64,000 nt of DNA from contig JAMCSN010000269.1 of NCBI GenBank assembly GCA_023381535.1, positions 7,972-71,971 on the forward strand. Direction: 5' to 3'. The notes beneath the pieces are model-generated. The model was not told the origin of the DNA. It saw only the letters and a program-made list of their open reading frames with translations, and searched no databases. Origin of the DNA: Bacteroidota bacterium (GTDB lineage Bacteria; Bacteroidota; Ignavibacteria; Ignavibacteriales; Melioribacteraceae). A program made the translations under genes and the position numbers. Of this stretch, positions 17,634 to 28,174 are shown in pieces. Positions within the stretch are counted from its first letter, which is position 1; each line of letters starts with the position of its first letter.

Positions 17634-19442
17634 TTACGCCAGTTTACCAAGATTGAATCTCTTTCGTTCATTTGCATCCAGATGAAGCTTTCTTAAACGG
17701 ATAGATTTTGGCGTAACTTCCACCATCTCATCTTCCTGAATATATTCAAGCGCTTCTTCTAATGTGAACTTTATTGCCGGAGTAATTTTAACTGCCTTAT
17801 CCGAACCGGATGCACGCATGTTGGAAAGTTTTTTTCCTCTTTGAATGTTCACTTCGATATCGTTTTCTTTGCTGTGTTCGCCGATGATTTGACCTTTGTA
17901 AACAACTTCACCCGGATCGATAAAAAATTTGCCACGGTCTTGCAGTGAATCGATTGCGTAAGCCGTTGAGGCGCCTTCATCCATCGAAATCATTACGCCG
18001 TTCGTAGATTTGTTGATTGCACCTTTAAAATATTCATACTGGAAAAATCTGTGGTGCATTACTCCCTCGCCAGAAGTCGCGGTTAGAATTTTTGTACGCA
18101 GACCAACTATTCCTCGTGTCGGAATATGGAATTCTAATTTGTTCATGTTCCCTTTGTTTTCCATCTTCACCATTTCGCCGCGGCGCTGACCAACAAGTTC
18201 GATAACTTTGCCGGCAGATTCGGTAGGAACATCAACAACCAAGACTTCAATCGGCTCGGCTTTCTTGCCATTGATTTCTTTGTAGATCACCTTTGGGTCA
18301 CGGACTTGAAGTTCATATCCTTCGCGTCTCATGTTCTCAATCAAAATTGAAAGATGCAGAATTCCTCGTCCCGAAACTTTGTACGAATCCGGCGAACTTG
18401 TATCGTGAACACGCATCGCAACATTGTGCTCGAGCTCTTTGTACAATCTATCTCTCAGTTGGCGGGACGTAACATACTTTCCTTCTCTACCGTAGAACGG
18501 TGAATTGTTAACGGTAAATGTCATACTGATAGTCGGTTCATCAATTTCGATAAACTCTAACGGCTCCGGATTGCTTGCATCGGCAATCGTATCGCCAATA
18601 TCTATATCTTCGATGCCGACGATTGCACAAATATCTCCGCACTGAACTTCTTCAACTTCAACTCTACTTAATCCATCGAAGACGAACAATTGTTTTGGAC
18701 TCGTTTCATGAATCGATCCGTCGCGCTTGATGATAGAAAGTTTTTCCGTTTTTCTCAACGTTCCTCTAAAAACTCTTCCGATGCCGATTCTGCCGACATA
18801 GTCGCTGTAATCTAAAGTCGTGATTTGAATTTGAGTGTCGCCTTCCGTAACCGGCGGAGAAGGCAGATCATTAATTATTGATTCAAGAAGCGGATCGAGA
18901 TTTTGTTTTTTGTCTTTTAAATCCTTAACTGCCCATCCGTCACGACCGCTTGCATAAAGTACGGGAAAGTCAAGCTGATCTTCGTGAGCATCGAGTTCAA
19001 TAAACAGATCGTAAATTTCATCGAGAACTTCTACCGGTCTGTTATCGGGTCTGTCAATTTTATTTATAACAATAATTGGTTTGAGATGAAGACTCAACGC
19101 TTTCTCTAAAACAAATCTTGTCTGCGGCATCGGACCTTCGAACGAATCGACAAGAAGAAGAACTCCATCCGCCATTTTCAGCACGCGCTCAACTTCGCCG
19201 CCAAAATCCGCGTGACCCGGAGTATCAATCAAATTTATTTTGTAGTCTTTATAAGGTATGCTGATATTTTTTGCAAGAATTGTAATTCCTCTTTCTCGTT
19301 CGAGATCATTCGAATCCAAGAATCTTTCTCTTACAACTTGGTTCTTTCTGAAAACTTGACATTGCTTAAGTATCTGATCAACTAAAGTTGTTTTGCCATG
19401 ATCTACGTGTGCAATGATGGCAATGTTTCTAATTTCTTTCAC
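17634..19442 (-). CDS. typA: TypA/BipA ribosome-associated GTPase
   Basis: 602 residues, the usual length. The translational GTPase core has all G motifs: AHVDHGKTT (P-loop), RGITI (switch I), [14 protein letters not shown] (switch II), NKIDRP, and a later G5. An EF-G-like domain II, the domain III/V pair and the BipA-specific C-terminal domain follow ([14 protein letters not shown], and [17 protein letters not shown]). It binds 70S ribosomes and supports 50S assembly and growth under cold or stress. It is monocistronic by spacing: 144 bp to the kinase gene downstream of its start side and 306 bp to the cytochrome operon. Confidence 0.96.
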   Translation of the reverse strand: MKEIRNIAIIAHVDHGKTTLVDQILKQCQVFRKNQVVRERFLDSNDLERERGITILAKNISIPYKDYKINLIDTPGHADFGGEVERVLKMADGVLLLVDSFEGPMPQTRFVLEKALSLHLKPIIVINKIDRPDNRPVEVLDEIYDLFIELDAHEDQLDFPVLYASGRDGWAVKDLKDKKQNLDPLLESIINDLPSPPVTEGDTQIQITTLDYSDYVGRIGIGRVFRGTLRKTEKLSIIKRDGSIHETSPKQLFVFDGLSRVEVEEVQCGDICAIVGIEDIDIGDTIADASNPEPLEFIEIDEPTISMTFTVNNSPFYGREGKYVTSRQLRDRLYKELEHNVAMRVHDTSSPDSYKVSGRGILHLSILIENMRREGYELQVRDPKVIYKEINGKKAEPIEVLVVDVPTESAGKVIELVGQRRGEMVKMENKGNMNKLEFHIPTRGIVGLRTKILTATSGEGVMHHRFFQYEYFKGAINKSTNGVMISMDEGASTAYAIDSLQDRGKFFIDPGEVVYKGQIIGEHSKENDIEVNIQRGKKLSNMRASGSDKAVKITPAIKFTLEEALEYIQEDEMVEVTPKSIRLRKLHLDANERKRFNLGKLA

Positions 19443-19586
19443 TAATTCTCCGCTCTGCCTGTTGTAGGCAATAAATGTTAAAAAATGGCTGGTAAATTTA
19501 CGAAATTGAAAGTTACCTTGAAAAGAAATGATTCATGCAGCAGATTGGTAGATGTAATAAATTTGGTTTTGAATTCATTGTTATAT

Positions 19587-22500
19587 TCAACTCATAGTTG
19601 GTCCTTTCTCAAACGTAACAGTAAATTTTGATCCCTTACCTTTTTCCGACTGAACGGAAATCTTTGCTTTGTTGAGTTCGCAATACTTCTTAACAAGCGA
19701 TAACCCCAAACCGTTGCCTTCGTATCTTCTTGAATAACCTCTTTCTTCCTGCATAAACGGTTCAAACATGTTAGCCATAAATTCTTCCGACATTCCAATT
19801 CCCGTGTCTTTAACAATTACCTCTATGCATTGGTCTTGACTGCGGTTAATTGTCAATTCGACTTCGCCTTCTCTTGTGTACTTAATCGCATTGTCGATAA
19901 GATTAACAAAAATTTGATTAAGACTATACCTATCGCCAAGCACAGTCGGTTCAGGAATGTTGCAGAAGATGTTGAAGTTGAGCCCTTTCATTTTTGCCGT
20001 AATACCGTATTCGGTTCTAATTGAATCAAGAACATCCGTCATCAAATCTAACTTTGTCCATGTCGGTTCATATGTTCCGACTTGTATTTCCGAGGAATTC
20101 AGTATCAATCCGATTGTTCTTGTCAATCTTTTGCCGGCGGCTTGTATCCCGTCAAAATATTCGATGATCTCAGGAGTTAGATTTTCGCCAAGTTCATCTT
20201 TAAGAAGATTGGCGAAGTTCATCGTAATGTTCACCGGCGATCTTATTTCGTGAGACATTTGAGCAAGGAATTCGGATTTCAGTTTATTGGCATGTTCGGC
20301 TCTATCTTTTGCAGCAAACAGTTCTTCAATTAATTTCTTCATCTCGGTAATATCTTCTTTCACCGCAATGAAGTGAGTGATGCTGCCTTGAGCATCTTTT
20401 ATCGGCGAGATCGATGCTTGTTCCCAATACAATTCGCCATTCTTCTTCTTGTTATGAAATTCGCCGCGCCACTCTTTTCCTGCTTTGATAGTCTGCCACA
20501 TCAGTTGATATTCCTCCGAAGATTTTTCTCCGGATTTCAGAATACGCGGGTTGTTACCAATTGCTTCTTCGAAAGTGTAGCCTGTAGTTTCCGTGAACTT
20601 CGGATTTACATATTCGATTTTGCCGTTTAGATCTGTGATAATAATTGTTGCGGGGCTCTGTTCTACACCGCGCGAAAGTTTTCTAATTTCTTCTTCCGCT
20701 TGTTTTTGTTGTGTTATATCCCGTGCGACACCAAGAATTGAAATGATCTTGTTCGACTCATTCCGCAGAGGAACTAACGAAGTGCCGAGCCAAATCTCTC
20801 GATTCCCAAATTTCAATTTTGATTCCTCATACAACGGGTTACCGCTTTCTATAACCGCTCTCAAATTTCTCTCTTGTTTTTCGAAAGTTTCTTCAGGGAA
20901 CAAAGTATTCACATGCATGCCTAACAGATCTTTCGGACTTTTCGAAAACTGCTGCGCAGCATAACTGTTTACGTATTCAATCTTCCTATCGATACTCAAG
21001 ACAAAAATCATTTCCCGTGCAGCTTCGGCTAACGTGCGATAACGTTCTTCGCTTTGAGCGAGCGCCTGTTCAGCAAGCCTTCGCTTTTCTTCATCCTCTA
21101 TGTGTTCAAGCGCAAATGAAATATCTTTGGATAACTCATCAAGCAGCGCAATCTCTTCCGTATCGAAGAATCCTTTTTCATCGGAATATACCGAGAACAC
21201 GCCGAACGTTTCTCCATGAACAACAAGCGGCAGCGCGGCGCTAGAGCGTATTCCAAAGCCCAGCAGTTTATCTTTCCATGGCAACATTCTCGCATCACTT
21301 TCAACATCATTGCAAATATTGTATTTCTTTTCGCGTATTGCCGTTCCCGTCGGACCTCTGCCTTCGGGAATGTTAGAATTGACGGAGATTTTGATTTGAT
21401 CCAAATAATCTTTAGCCGAACCGCAAAGGGAGGCAACGTTTATCCAATCGCTTTCCTTATCCGGTATGCCGATCCACGCCAATACAAACTTCCCTTTTTC
21501 AATTGCAACACAACAACTTTTCTCCAACAAAATTTCTCTGTTATGCTCTCTTACAATAAGCTGATTAATATCGCTCAGTGTAGCGTAAACTCTGTTAAGT
21601 CTCTGAATTTTGAGATCTTTGGTTTTTCTTTCGCTTATGTCTCTTACGATTCCTTGAAAGAACTTCTTGCCTTCGATTTCTATAAGTCTAGTGCTCGCTT
21701 CAACCGGGAAAACGGTTCCATCTTTTTTACGGTGCATTGTTTCGAAAACACCGCTTCCGAATGTTTCCACTTCGTTGAAAGCTCCCTGTGTACCTGCAGC
21801 CAAATCCGGACTTCCAAAATCATCCGCTCTCATGTTAAGTATTTCTTCTTTGCTGTATCCGTAAGTTTCCAATACTTTGTCGTTCGCGTCCACTATCCTT
21901 CTGTCTGCATCTATCATGAAGATCATATCGTTTGCATGTTTGATTAAAAGCTCTACATGCTTTGAAAGCAGCTTCTTTTCCGTTTCTAACTCGTACTTGG
22001 TTTGGTAGAATTTCTTTTGTTCATGTTTCCAAACTAATATTAATATAACGGCAACTATCACCATCAAAAGAACAACTACAGTCCCAGTTACAAAAGCTCT
22101 AAACCTCAGAGGCGCATATATTTCATCCGCATCCTCTTTGGTTATTATGAACCAGTCGGTACCTTCAATTTTATTTAGGTACGATAGGACTGTTATTCCT
22201 CTATAATCTTTACCTTCAAAGAATCCCTCCTTGCCAAGTATAAGTTTTGTAGCAGGTAATAAAGTATCCTTCATAGATAATTTAAAATTCAGCGGTGCAT
22301 TTTTTTTGAAACGCAGCTCGTTTAAGAAAACAACGGAATCCCCTTCGCGTCTGACTAATGCCGTCTCACTGCTTTTTGCATATCCTTCCCAGTTTTGTAT
22401 CAAAGGAAACAAAAACTTCCGGGGTTCAATCCGGATAAATAAAATGCCTGCCAACGGTTGTCCGGTTTGTTCTATGTCAAACAATGGAATAGCCATGTCA

Positions 22501-22991
22501 ATATGTGCAATATTTGCAGTTTCAGACCGGTGAATATCTGAAATTATTATAACCCTATTGCTTACTGCTTCGGCTATTAGCTGCTTTCCCAGGGAACCGG
22601 GTGGCGCAAATGGTTTTGCTGAAACCACTTTTTGGAGATTATCGCTGAAAAAAGCTGCCTGTGCAAAATTGCTGTCCTTGCTAAACGCTTCCAACCAATT
22701 GATAATTCTTTTTTTTGAACCAGCTTTGCCGGCAAATACCAATTTCAGATCTGATATTAACGATTGGTCATTGCGTATGAAGTCTGCTATTTCCAAACGT
22801 TCTTTATACCAATCCTTAATCTGTTTCTCTTTGAGCAAAGAGATCGCTTGAAGTTCAGAATAGATTTTATTGGTTATTTCATCTTTTTGAAGATCAAAGA
22901 AAATATAACCGAGCAGCAGCAACACTCCCGATGATACCAAAAATATGAACAGCAAAATTCGTGAGGTCTTTTTTTCTGCCACTTTACACAC
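19587..22991 (-). CDS. Membrane-bound multi-PAS/GAF sensor histidine kinase
   Basis: 1134 residues. Order: TM helix (about 11-31), a ~260-residue extracytoplasmic sensor that looks Cache-like, a second TM helix (about 295-317), PAS (345-465), GAF (480-640), two more PAS domains (650-770, 775-895), HisKA with H-box MSHEIRSP (phosphoacceptor H914) and a HATPase_c domain (about 1015-1130) with intact N, G1 (DTGIGM) and G2 (EGNGLGL) boxes. No receiver domain is fused and no response regulator is adjacent, so it is an orphan. The start is GTG at 22991; another GTG three codons later is possible. The ligand is unknown. Confidence 0.9.
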   Translation of the reverse strand: MCKVAEKKTSRILLFIFLVSSGVLLLLGYIFFDLQKDEITNKIYSELQAISLLKEKQIKDWYKERLEIADFIRNDQSLISDLKLVFAGKAGSKKRIINWLEAFSKDSNFAQAAFFSDNLQKVVSAKPFAPPGSLGKQLIAEAVSNRVIIISDIHRSETANIAHIDMAIPLFDIEQTGQPLAGILFIRIEPRKFLFPLIQNWEGYAKSSETALVRREGDSVVFLNELRFKKNAPLNFKLSMKDTLLPATKLILGKEGFFEGKDYRGITVLSYLNKIEGTDWFIITKEDADEIYAPLRFRAFVTGTVVVLLMVIVAVILILVWKHEQKKFYQTKYELETEKKLLSKHVELLIKHANDMIFMIDADRRIVDANDKVLETYGYSKEEILNMRADDFGSPDLAAGTQGAFNEVETFGSGVFETMHRKKDGTVFPVEASTRLIEIEGKKFFQGIVRDISERKTKDLKIQRLNRVYATLSDINQLIVREHNREILLEKSCCVAIEKGKFVLAWIGIPDKESDWINVASLCGSAKDYLDQIKISVNSNIPEGRGPTGTAIREKKYNICNDVESDARMLPWKDKLLGFGIRSSAALPLVVHGETFGVFSVYSDEKGFFDTEEIALLDELSKDISFALEHIEDEEKRRLAEQALAQSEERYRTLAEAAREMIFVLSIDRKIEYVNSYAAQQFSKSPKDLLGMHVNTLFPEETFEKQERNLRAVIESGNPLYEESKLKFGNREIWLGTSLVPLRNESNKIISILGVARDITQQKQAEEEIRKLSRGVEQSPATIIITDLNGKIEYVNPKFTETTGYTFEEAIGNNPRILKSGEKSSEEYQLMWQTIKAGKEWRGEFHNKKKNGELYWEQASISPIKDAQGSITHFIAVKEDITEMKKLIEELFAAKDRAEHANKLKSEFLAQMSHEIRSPVNITMNFANLLKDELGENLTPEIIEYFDGIQAAGKRLTRTIGLILNSSEIQVGTYEPTWTKLDLMTDVLDSIRTEYGITAKMKGLNFNIFCNIPEPTVLGDRYSLNQIFVNLIDNAIKYTREGEVELTINRSQDQCIEVIVKDTGIGMSEEFMANMFEPFMQEERGYSRRYEGNGLGLSLVKKYCELNKAKISVQSEKGKGSKFTVTFEKGPTMS

Positions 22992-23129
22992 CCGTTATCT
23001 TTCTTTTTTGATTACGAATTGTTGTGCAGGAAACTTGTTGGGAAACTAATTAATTTTTTTCAATAAAAATAATAGAGAAAAAAACTTAGTACTGAGACTG
23101 AAACTGCAAAATATTTTATAGCGTAAAGT

Positions 23130-24272
23130 CTATTTAACGGCAAACTTATAAATTGTTGTCTGTCTGTAAACTTGTCCCGGCTTAATTACAACTGATGGGA
23201 AATTCGGTTTGTTGGGCGAATCCGGAAAATGCTGCGCTTCCAAACATAAACCGGTTCTGTATTGATACATCACACCGTTTTTACCTTTTACTTTTCCATC
23301 AAGAAAATTTCCGGTATAAAATTGCACTCCGGGTTGGTCAGTCCACATTTCCATAAATCTTCCCGAGGAAGAATCATACACGCTGGCAATTTTCGGAATT
23401 AATTCATGATGTTTATTCAAAACAAAATTGTGATCGTAACCGCGGCCAAGTTTCAGCTGCTCATAATCATCATTGATGCGGGCACCGACTTTTGTTGGCT
23501 TACGAAAATCCATGGGAGTACCTTTCACATCAGCGAGCTCTCCCGTGGTGATTAACCCTTTATCAACCGGAGTAAATTTATCCGCGTCAATCCACAATTC
23601 CTCGTCGAGAATTGTTTTGTTCGGATCGCCTGTTAAGTTAAAATACGAATGATGAGTTGGATTCAGAATTGTTGTCTTATCGGTTGTCCCGGTGTAATTA
23701 ATCTTCAGTTCATTCTGATTGGTCAACTGATAATTTACTGTCAATTTTACCGTTCCGGGAAAACCTTCTTCTCCATCTTTGCTAACGTAAGACAAAGTAA
23801 TAGAGGTGCCCAAATTTGATTCATCGGTAGCATCAACAGCCCATACTTTTTTATTAAATCCTTCCTTTCCGCCGTGAAGCTGGTTTTCGCCGTTGTTGAT
23901 TGACAGCTGATATTCTTTCCCGTCAAGTTTAAATTTTCCTTTGCCGATTCTGTTTCCATATCTTCCGATAATAGCACCGAAGTAAGATTTATCGGCAACA
24001 TAGCCTTCAAGGTTATCGTAACCAAGAACAACATCGGCAAATTTTCCGTTTCTATCCGGCACTTCCAAAGAAACAACAGTTGCGCCGTAATTAATAATTT
24101 TCGCTTTCACTCCGTTGACGTTGGTTAAAGTATATTCATACACTTCTCTGCCGTCGGCAAGTTTTCCGAATAATTTCTTTCCAACCATTTGAGCTTCTTC
24201 TTTTTTTGATTGGCAGAAAAGGACTGAAACAGCGGCAAAGAAAAATATGATTTTTGAAATGTGTTTTAACAT
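23130..24272 (-). CDS. galM: Exported aldose 1-epimerase (galactose mutarotase)
   Basis: About 380 residues. The ATG at 24272 is chosen because AGGAGG lies six bases upstream; longer in-frame readings run into transketolase. The N-terminus is a signal sequence ending in LFCQ, possibly a lipobox although Phe at -1 is atypical, so the product is periplasmic or membrane attached. Family signatures: GRYGNRIGKGKF, the catalytic His in NPTHHSYFNL, the GRGYDHN loop and the catalytic Glu in CLEAQHFPD. It interconverts sugar anomers. It follows transketolase by 23 bp as the third gene of a sugar-phosphate operon. Confidence 0.9.
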   Translation of the reverse strand: MLKHISKIIFFFAAVSVLFCQSKKEEAQMVGKKLFGKLADGREVYEYTLTNVNGVKAKIINYGATVVSLEVPDRNGKFADVVLGYDNLEGYVADKSYFGAIIGRYGNRIGKGKFKLDGKEYQLSINNGENQLHGGKEGFNKKVWAVDATDESNLGTSITLSYVSKDGEEGFPGTVKLTVNYQLTNQNELKINYTGTTDKTTILNPTHHSYFNLTGDPNKTILDEELWIDADKFTPVDKGLITTGELADVKGTPMDFRKPTKVGARINDDYEQLKLGRGYDHNFVLNKHHELIPKIASVYDSSSGRFMEMWTDQPGVQFYTGNFLDGKVKGKNGVMYQYRTGLCLEAQHFPDSPNKPNFPSVVIKPGQVYRQTTIYKFAVK

Positions 24273-24295
24273 TTGGAACCTCCTGTAATGAATGC

Positions 24296-26299
24296 TCAAA
24301 GCCATTTTCTAATTTTATCGGCAACTTGTTCGCCGGTGAAGCCGAATTTTTCCGCCAATGTTTGGTACGGTGCAGAAGCGCCGAACCGCGTCATGCCGAT
24401 TGTTAACAATTTACTTCTGAACAGATCGCCCCAGCCGGTCATCGATGCTGCTTCAACAACAGCAACGGGAACGCCGTTTGGTACAACGCTGTTTTTATAT
24501 TCTTCACTTTGTTTTTCAAAAATTTCTTTTGAAAGAATGGAAACGACACGAACGGAAAGTTTTTCCTCAAGAATTTTCTGCGCTTCCGTGGCAACTGGTA
24601 ATTCGGAACCGGTTGATGCAATCACGAGATCAACCTTCTGACCCTTCTCTTTCGATAAAACGTAACCGCCTTTCAACATATCGCTCGATTTAAAATCAGC
24701 TTCGCGCGGAATCGAATTAATTTTTTGGCGGGTCAAAATCAACGCAACCGGTCCATCTTTATGCGTTAACGCAAAGTACCATGCGGCAGCTGTTTCCAAT
24801 CCGTCAAAAGGTCTTAACACTGTAACGTTGGGAATCGCGCGAAGAACCGGAACGTGTTCAATCGGCTGATGCGTTGGTCCGTCTTCGCCAACGAAAATAC
24901 TATCATGCGTGAAGACATAAGTAACCGGCAGTTGCATAATTGATGCTAGACGAATAACGGGGCGCATGTAATCGGAAAAAACTAAAAATGTTGCGCCGAA
25001 TGCTTTGAATCCGCCGTAGAGAGTTATTCCGTTTAGAATTGAACCCATTGCATGCTCGCGAATTCCAAAATGGAAATTTCTTCCGCTGAATTTTCCGGGC
25101 TCGATTGCATCGTATGCTTTCATAAATGTGTTTGTTGACGGCGCAAGATCAGCCGAACCTCCGACAAAGTTTGGAACCAGTTCGCCGATTTTCTGAATTA
25201 CTTTGCTCGATAAAACTCTTGTTGCGTTCGCTTCCTTCGGTGCAGCAGCCAACAATTCTTCAAACAAATTATCGGGAAGCCAGCCGGTTGCAAATTTATT
25301 GTAGAGTTCAGCTTGCTCGGGATTTTCTTTCTTCCATGAATTGAAATCATTCACCCATGAATTGTATTCGGCGATCAAGGATTTTTTTCGCGCGGCAAAT
25401 AAATCTTTCACTTCATCCGGCACATAAAAATCTTTATCATACTGCCATCCTAAATTTTTCTTTGTCTCAATTAGCTCTTCTACTCCCAACGGTGAGCCGT
25501 GAACTTCCGGCGTATCAACTTTGTGCGGACTTCCGTAACCGATGTGAGATTTGGTAATGATGATCGTCGGTTTTTCTTTTTCAACCTGGGCTAACTTAAT
25601 CGCTTTACGTATCGCTTCGTGATCATACGCATCGGTTCGTAAAGTTTGCCAACCGTAAGCTTCAAATCTTTTTTCTATGTTCTCTGAAAAAGTAATTTCC
25701 GTTTTACCTTCAATCGTAATGCTGTTATCATCATAAAAATAAATTATGTTGCCGACTTTCAAATGTCCGGCAATGGAAGCTGCTTCGTGAGAAATTCCTT
25801 CCATCAGATCGCCGTCACTAACTATTCCGTAAATAAAATGATTTCCGAAAAGTTGTCGTTTATCATTATTGAATCTCGCAGCCATCATCTTTGATGCAAT
25901 TGCCATTCCGATTCCGTTTGAAAAACCTTGTCCAAGCGGACCGGTAGTTGTTTCAACGCCGGGTAAATGACGGTACTCCGGATGACCGGGAGTTCTACTT
26001 CCCCATTGTCTAAATGATTTCAAATCGTCAATCGTAACGGCATAGCCGCTTACATGCAGCAGCGAGTAAAGAAGCATCGACCCGTGACCCGCGGATAAAA
26101 CGAAACGGTCTCTGTTCGCCCATGTCGGTTCGTCGGGATTGTGTTTTAGAAATTCACTCCAGAGTATCGCGGCAACATCTGCCATTCCCATCGGCATTCC
26201 GGGATGACCGGAATTTGCTTTCTGAACACCTTCCGCAGAAAGTATCCTAATCGTGTTGGCTGCTAATTTTTTAATATCTGTTTGAGAATTATTATTCAT
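24296..26299 (-). CDS. tkt: Transketolase
   Basis: 667 residues, full length. Signatures: ANSGHPGMPMG near residue 30 (thiamine diphosphate and substrate binding), GPLGQG, SDGDLMEG...DDN (Mg-ThDP motif), and FGIREHAMG (the catalytic Glu of the Pyr domain). A C-terminal transketolase domain follows from about residue 530. It transfers two-carbon units between ketose and aldose phosphates in the non-oxidative pentose phosphate pathway. It starts 28 bp after gnd, which links the oxidative and non-oxidative branches in one transcript. Confidence 0.96.
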   Translation of the reverse strand: MNNNSQTDIKKLAANTIRILSAEGVQKANSGHPGMPMGMADVAAILWSEFLKHNPDEPTWANRDRFVLSAGHGSMLLYSLLHVSGYAVTIDDLKSFRQWGSRTPGHPEYRHLPGVETTTGPLGQGFSNGIGMAIASKMMAARFNNDKRQLFGNHFIYGIVSDGDLMEGISHEAASIAGHLKVGNIIYFYDDNSITIEGKTEITFSENIEKRFEAYGWQTLRTDAYDHEAIRKAIKLAQVEKEKPTIIITKSHIGYGSPHKVDTPEVHGSPLGVEELIETKKNLGWQYDKDFYVPDEVKDLFAARKKSLIAEYNSWVNDFNSWKKENPEQAELYNKFATGWLPDNLFEELLAAAPKEANATRVLSSKVIQKIGELVPNFVGGSADLAPSTNTFMKAYDAIEPGKFSGRNFHFGIREHAMGSILNGITLYGGFKAFGATFLVFSDYMRPVIRLASIMQLPVTYVFTHDSIFVGEDGPTHQPIEHVPVLRAIPNVTVLRPFDGLETAAAWYFALTHKDGPVALILTRQKINSIPREADFKSSDMLKGGYVLSKEKGQKVDLVIASTGSELPVATEAQKILEEKLSVRVVSILSKEIFEKQSEEYKNSVVPNGVPVAVVEAASMTGWGDLFRSKLLTIGMTRFGASAPYQTLAEKFGFTGEQVADKIRKWL

Positions 26300-26327
26300 C
26301 AGTTATACCTGTTCAGTTTGAAATAAA

Positions 26328-27860
26328 TTAAACATTATAAGTTGTTGAAGCAGTTGACCCGCCGTGTCCCGTCCAGTTGGTATGGAAAAACTGTCCGCGT
26401 GGTTTGTCAACTCGTTCATAAGTGTGAGCACCGAAATAATCACGCTGCGCTTGAAGCAGATTTGCAGGCAGTCTCCCGTTTCTAAATCCGTCAAAATAAT
26501 TCAGCGCCGTTGTTAATGCCGGAGTCCAAATTCCATTCATAACTGCTGCTGAAATTACTCTTCTCCAAGAATCTTGCGAAGCTTCAATTTTTTCTTTGAA
26601 GAACGGATCGAGTAATAAGTTCGATAGATTCGGATTCTTATCGAATGCTTCTTTTATTTTTCCCAAGAAAGCCGAACGGATGATACAACCGCCGCGCCAC
26701 ATCAATGCGATTCCACCGTTGTTCAAGTTCCATCCGTTTTCTTTTGCTGCGTACTTCATCAAAACATAACCTTGCGCATACGATACAAGTTTGGATGCGT
26801 ACAATGCTTGTTTCAAATCTTCGATGAATTTCTTTTTGTCGCCGTCAAATTTCGGTTTCGGCCCGCTAAGAATTTTTGATGCTTCAACTCTTTCTTCTTT
26901 TGACGCCGAAAGTGTTCTTCCGTAAACGGCTTCACCAATCAATGTAAGCGGCGCACCGAAATCAAGAGAAGCCAGAACAGTCCATTTGCCCGTGCCTTTC
27001 TGTCCGGCTGTATCAAGAATCTTTTCGACAAGAGGTTTTCCATCTTCGTCTTTATATGCAAGAATGTCTCTCGTAATTTCTATTAGGTAACTATCCAGCT
27101 CTCCTTCGTTCCAATCTTTGAAAACTTGGTGCATCTCGTCATAGCTCATTCCAAGAAGGTCTTTCATAATCTGGTATGCTTCGCAGATGAGCTGCATATC
27201 GCCGTATTCAATTCCGTTGTGAACCATCTTAACAAAATGACCCGCGCCGTTTTCACCAACCCAATCGCAGCATGGAGTTCCGTCTTCTCCCGAAGGGATG
27301 TCCGAATGGACTCCTTTGTCCGAAGGACTCCTTTCGGAGGAGGATTCCCACACTTTAGCAGCGATTGATTGGAAGATCGGTTTAACAAACTGCCATGCAG
27401 CGGGTGAACCGCCGGGCATAATTGATGGACCTTTCAACGCACCTTCTTCTCCGCCGGAAACACCCGTTCCGATAAACAGAAATCCTTTGTCTTCCAAATA
27501 TTTTGTTCGTCTTATTGAATCCGGATAATGCGAGTTGCCGCCATCTATTATAATATCACCTTTATCCAAATGAGGAATCAGAAGTTCAATAAAATCATCA
27601 ACTGCTTGTCCGGCTTTAACCATCAACATAATTTTTCTTGGCGCTTTCAGACTTGCAACGAGTTCTTCAATGGAATGTGTTCCGATAATCTTTTTGCCTT
27701 TTGCACGACCGCTAACAAAGTGATCGACCTTATCAACCGTTCTGTTGAAAACTGCGACGGTAAATCCGTGGCTTTCCATATTCAAAACTAAATTCTCACC
27801 CATCACGGCAAGACCAACCAATCCAATATCCGCTTGGTCAGACGAATTTGTATTACCCAT
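26328..27860 (-). CDS. gnd: 6-phosphogluconate dehydrogenase, decarboxylating, with an in-frame insertion
   Basis: 510 residues, longer than the usual 470-490. The N-terminal Rossmann domain (GLAVMGENLVLNM, VFNRT) binds NADP+. The substrate and catalytic segment GTGVSGGEEGALKGPSIMPGG and the KMVHNGIEYGDMQ helix with its catalytic Lys are intact. It oxidises 6-phosphogluconate to ribulose 5-phosphate and CO2. Residues about 171-191, between the AAKV helix end and EDGTPCCDW, are an extra hydrophilic stretch encoded by a hairpin-rich 63-bp segment. It is the first gene of gnd-tkt-galM. Confidence 0.95.
   Translation of the reverse strand: MGNTNSSDQADIGLVGLAVMGENLVLNMESHGFTVAVFNRTVDKVDHFVSGRAKGKKIIGTHSIEELVASLKAPRKIMLMVKAGQAVDDFIELLIPHLDKGDIIIDGGNSHYPDSIRRTKYLEDKGFLFIGTGVSGGEEGALKGPSIMPGGSPAAWQFVKPIFQSIAAKVWESSSERSPSDKGVHSDIPSGEDGTPCCDWVGENGAGHFVKMVHNGIEYGDMQLICEAYQIMKDLLGMSYDEMHQVFKDWNEGELDSYLIEITRDILAYKDEDGKPLVEKILDTAGQKGTGKWTVLASLDFGAPLTLIGEAVYGRTLSASKEERVEASKILSGPKPKFDGDKKKFIEDLKQALYASKLVSYAQGYVLMKYAAKENGWNLNNGGIALMWRGGCIIRSAFLGKIKEAFDKNPNLSNLLLDPFFKEKIEASQDSWRRVISAAVMNGIWTPALTTALNYFDGFRNGRLPANLLQAQRDYFGAHTYERVDKPRGQFFHTNWTGHGGSTASTTYNV
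27288..27350 (-). repeat. Hairpin-rich 63-bp in-frame insertion in gnd
   Basis: The segment contains a run of short imperfect palindromes: TCCCGAAGGGA, GTCCGAATGGAC, GTCCGAAGGAC and CTCCTTTCGGAG. It encodes about 21 extra residues (W171-G191) at a point where the family joins directly. Size, structure and in-frame position resemble small palindromic repeat elements known inside genes of some bacteria. I did not see a second copy in this window. Confidence 0.65.
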
Positions 27861-28174
27861 TTATTACTCCTCGTTCAATTAAAAACTTTGCCGACTAATC
27901 AACATTGTAAAAGTTACGTGTGCAAAGGTAACACTTTATATTTTTTTTTGCGTTAAGAGTCTCATGCTTTTTGTTGGTCGGGGATTGCCTGTTTGAAGTA
28001 TCAACATCAAAGCTGAATTTGCCGATGACCCGTATTGGAGAATGTTAACTTGCTGTAAACTATAGTAAATGGATGCGAAATTATTTTAACCAAGAAAGCT
28101 TGAACAAGCTCTGTGAGGTATATAGGTAAGTTAGATTTAAGTTTGCAGTTGGATTTTTTCCAAGCAATAATTTT
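27861..28174. other. Intergenic region upstream of gnd
   Basis: This 314-bp gap holds no credible gene. It has a candidate -7 box at 27923-27930 for gnd and a small 6-bp stem (AGCTTG/CAAGCT at 28097-28110) about 65 bp past the end of the glycosyltransferase gene. That stem might act as a weak terminator, but its T tract is poor. Nothing else was recognised. Confidence 0.5.
27923..27930 (-). promoter_or_regulatory. Candidate -7 box for the gnd-tkt-galM operon
   Basis: TACCTTTG on the minus strand matches the Bacteroidota TAnnTTTG element. Its position predicts a leader of roughly 55 nt before the gnd ATG. No clear TTTG lies at the -33 position; an A tract is there instead. Confidence 0.35.

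Noticed and set aside
21216..21947. A 243-codon open frame opposite the large sensor kinase
   Set aside because: It lies antisense to the GAF and PAS coding region, which has clear domain motifs; the translated composition is implausible.
24318..24325. TTATCGGC inside tkt as a possible minus-strand sigma-28 -10 box for galM
   Set aside because: No TAAA lies at the required upstream distance and the site is within coding sequence that has its own operon promoter upstream.
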